Part shown: positions 4,950-5,453 of the stretch, in pieces
Numbering within the stretch: the first letter of the stretch is position 1
How the letters are laid out: each line of letters opens with the position of its first letter
Program-made: the position numbers and the translations under genes
Assembly: GCA_003221595.1 (NCBI GenBank)
Contig: QHSM01000367.1
Location: forward strand, 1 to 5,453
Reading direction: 5' to 3'
DNA length: 5,453 nt
From: Candidatus Rokuibacteriota bacterium
GTDB lineage: Bacteria > Methylomirabilota > Methylomirabilia > Rokubacteriales > CSP1-6
Notes under the pieces: model-generated
Told to the model about the DNA's origin: nothing
The model's database searches: none
What the model saw: the letters and a program-made list of their open reading frames with translations, nothing else

Positions 4950-5453
4950 AGGCGACCCGCCGACACTTTCTCAAGCTGAGCTTCGCGGCGACCGCCGCCG
5001 CCGCGTCCGGTCCACGTCTGGCCCGCGCCCAGGCGAGCGGGCCCCGCGTCGTGGTCGTCGGTGGCGGGTTTGCCGGCGCCAGCTGCGCCCGCGCGCTCCG
5101 CCACGCCGACCCGAAGATCGTCGTGACGCTGGTCGAGCCGAACGCGACGTTCACCGCGTGCCCGTTCAGCAACTCGGTGATCGTCGGCATGCGTGAGCTC
5201 TCGACCCAGCAGTTCACGTACGATCGCGTCGCCGCCGACGGCATCGCGATCGCGCGGACGAGCGCCACCGCCGTCGACGCGCAGGTAAAATCGGTCACGC
5301 TGGCCGACGGCGCGAAGCTCTCGTACGACCGGCTCGTGCTGGCGCCTGGCATCGACATCCGCTGGGGCGCGCTCCCGGGCTACGACGAGGCCGCGGCCGC
5401 GCAGATGCCGCACGCGTGGCGCGCGGGGGAGCAGACGCTGCTGCTGCGCCGCC
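4946..5453 (+). CDS. fccB: flavocytochrome c sulfide dehydrogenase flavin subunit-like protein (FccB-like), 5' part
   Basis: The gene runs off the right edge; 169 codons are visible. The GTG start overlaps the cytochrome stop codon by four bases (GTGA), a standard coupling arrangement. The N-terminus TRRHFLKLSF (4-13), an Ala-rich stretch and an ARA site (26-28) form a Tat signal. A Rossmann FAD motif follows: VVVVGGGFAGASCA (35-48), with Glu64 ending the second strand. FTACPFSN (69-76) contains Cys72, which falls where FccB proteins attach FAD covalently (about residue 43-44 of the predicted mature chain, against Cys42 in Allochromatium). Later LVLAPGIDIRWGALPGYDEA and QMPHAWRAG are strongly FccB-like. 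Known FccB oxidises sulfide and passes electrons to its cytochrome subunit in the periplasm. The redox-active cysteine pair expected further on lies beyond the window, so sulfide oxidation is inferred, not shown. Being placed behind a Mo hydroxylase rather than among sox genes leaves room for another role. Confidence 0.88.
   Translation, partial: MKATRRHFLKLSFAATAAAASGPRLARAQASGPRVVVVGGGFAGASCARALRHADPKIVVTLVEPNATFTACPFSNSVIVGMRELSTQQFTYDRVAADGIAIARTSATAVDAQVKSVTLADGAKLSYDRLVLAPGIDIRWGALPGYDEAAAAQMPHAWRAGEQTLLLRR

Noticed and set aside
4760..5413. Minus-strand open frames of 217 and 153 codons opposite the cytochrome and flavoprotein
   Set aside because: They mirror the coding bias of the + strand genes, which carry CSGCH, GGGFAG and CPFSN motifs; the minus-strand products look like nothing known.
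1..5453. CRISPR array, insertion sequence, tRNA, or a defence or toxin-antitoxin system
   Set aside because: I found no spaced repeats, terminal inverted repeats with a transposase, cloverleaf-like sequence or defence-type domains. Every long + strand gene is a metabolic or redox protein.

Overview
The window is a GC-rich (roughly two thirds GC by eye) stretch of bacterial DNA. All supported genes lie on the + strand. The genes have strong C/G third-position preference, short spacers, Shine-Dalgarno sites of the GAGG/GGAG type, and two Tat-exported redox proteins. This fits a Gram-negative-type bacterium with a periplasm, for example a soil or sediment lineage such as Rokubacteria/Methylomirabilota or a proteobacterium. 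That placement is an inference from gene content only; there is no phylogenetic marker here.

Layout. Positions 1-210 hold the last 69 codons of a gene whose tail looks like a class III (CaiB/BaiF) CoA-transferase. A 334-base gap (211-544) follows. It contains a doubtful 56-codon membrane ORF, a weak promoter-like hexamer, a leader hairpin and a very good ribosome binding site. Positions 545-1939 encode a single-chain class I 3-oxoacid CoA-transferase (A-like and B-like halves fused, catalytic Glu293). A hairpin spans its stop codon. Positions 2013-4655 encode the two subunits of a molybdenum hydroxylase of the isoquinoline 1-oxidoreductase (IorA/IorB) type: a small protein with two [2Fe-2S] clusters and a Tat-exported molybdopterin subunit. 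Directly behind are a 96-residue secreted monoheme cytochrome c (4659-4949) and, overlapping it by 4 bases, the start of a Tat-exported flavoprotein (4946 to the window end). The flavoprotein closely resembles the flavin subunit of flavocytochrome c sulfide dehydrogenase (FccB).

How it may work together. The Mo hydroxylase has no FAD subunit of its own, so it needs an external electron acceptor. The adjoining cytochrome c is an obvious candidate, and the same cytochrome is positioned as the partner of the FccB-like flavoprotein. The four genes from 2013 onward are packed as one translationally coupled unit, which suggests a periplasmic redox module in which two different dehydrogenases may feed one small cytochrome. 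The two CoA-transferase genes upstream would handle acids as CoA thioesters in the cytoplasm, consistent with a catabolic cluster. Substrates of all the enzymes remain undetermined. The most unusual points are the Mo hydroxylase/FccAB-like union and the degenerate N-terminal signature of the class I CoA-transferase.
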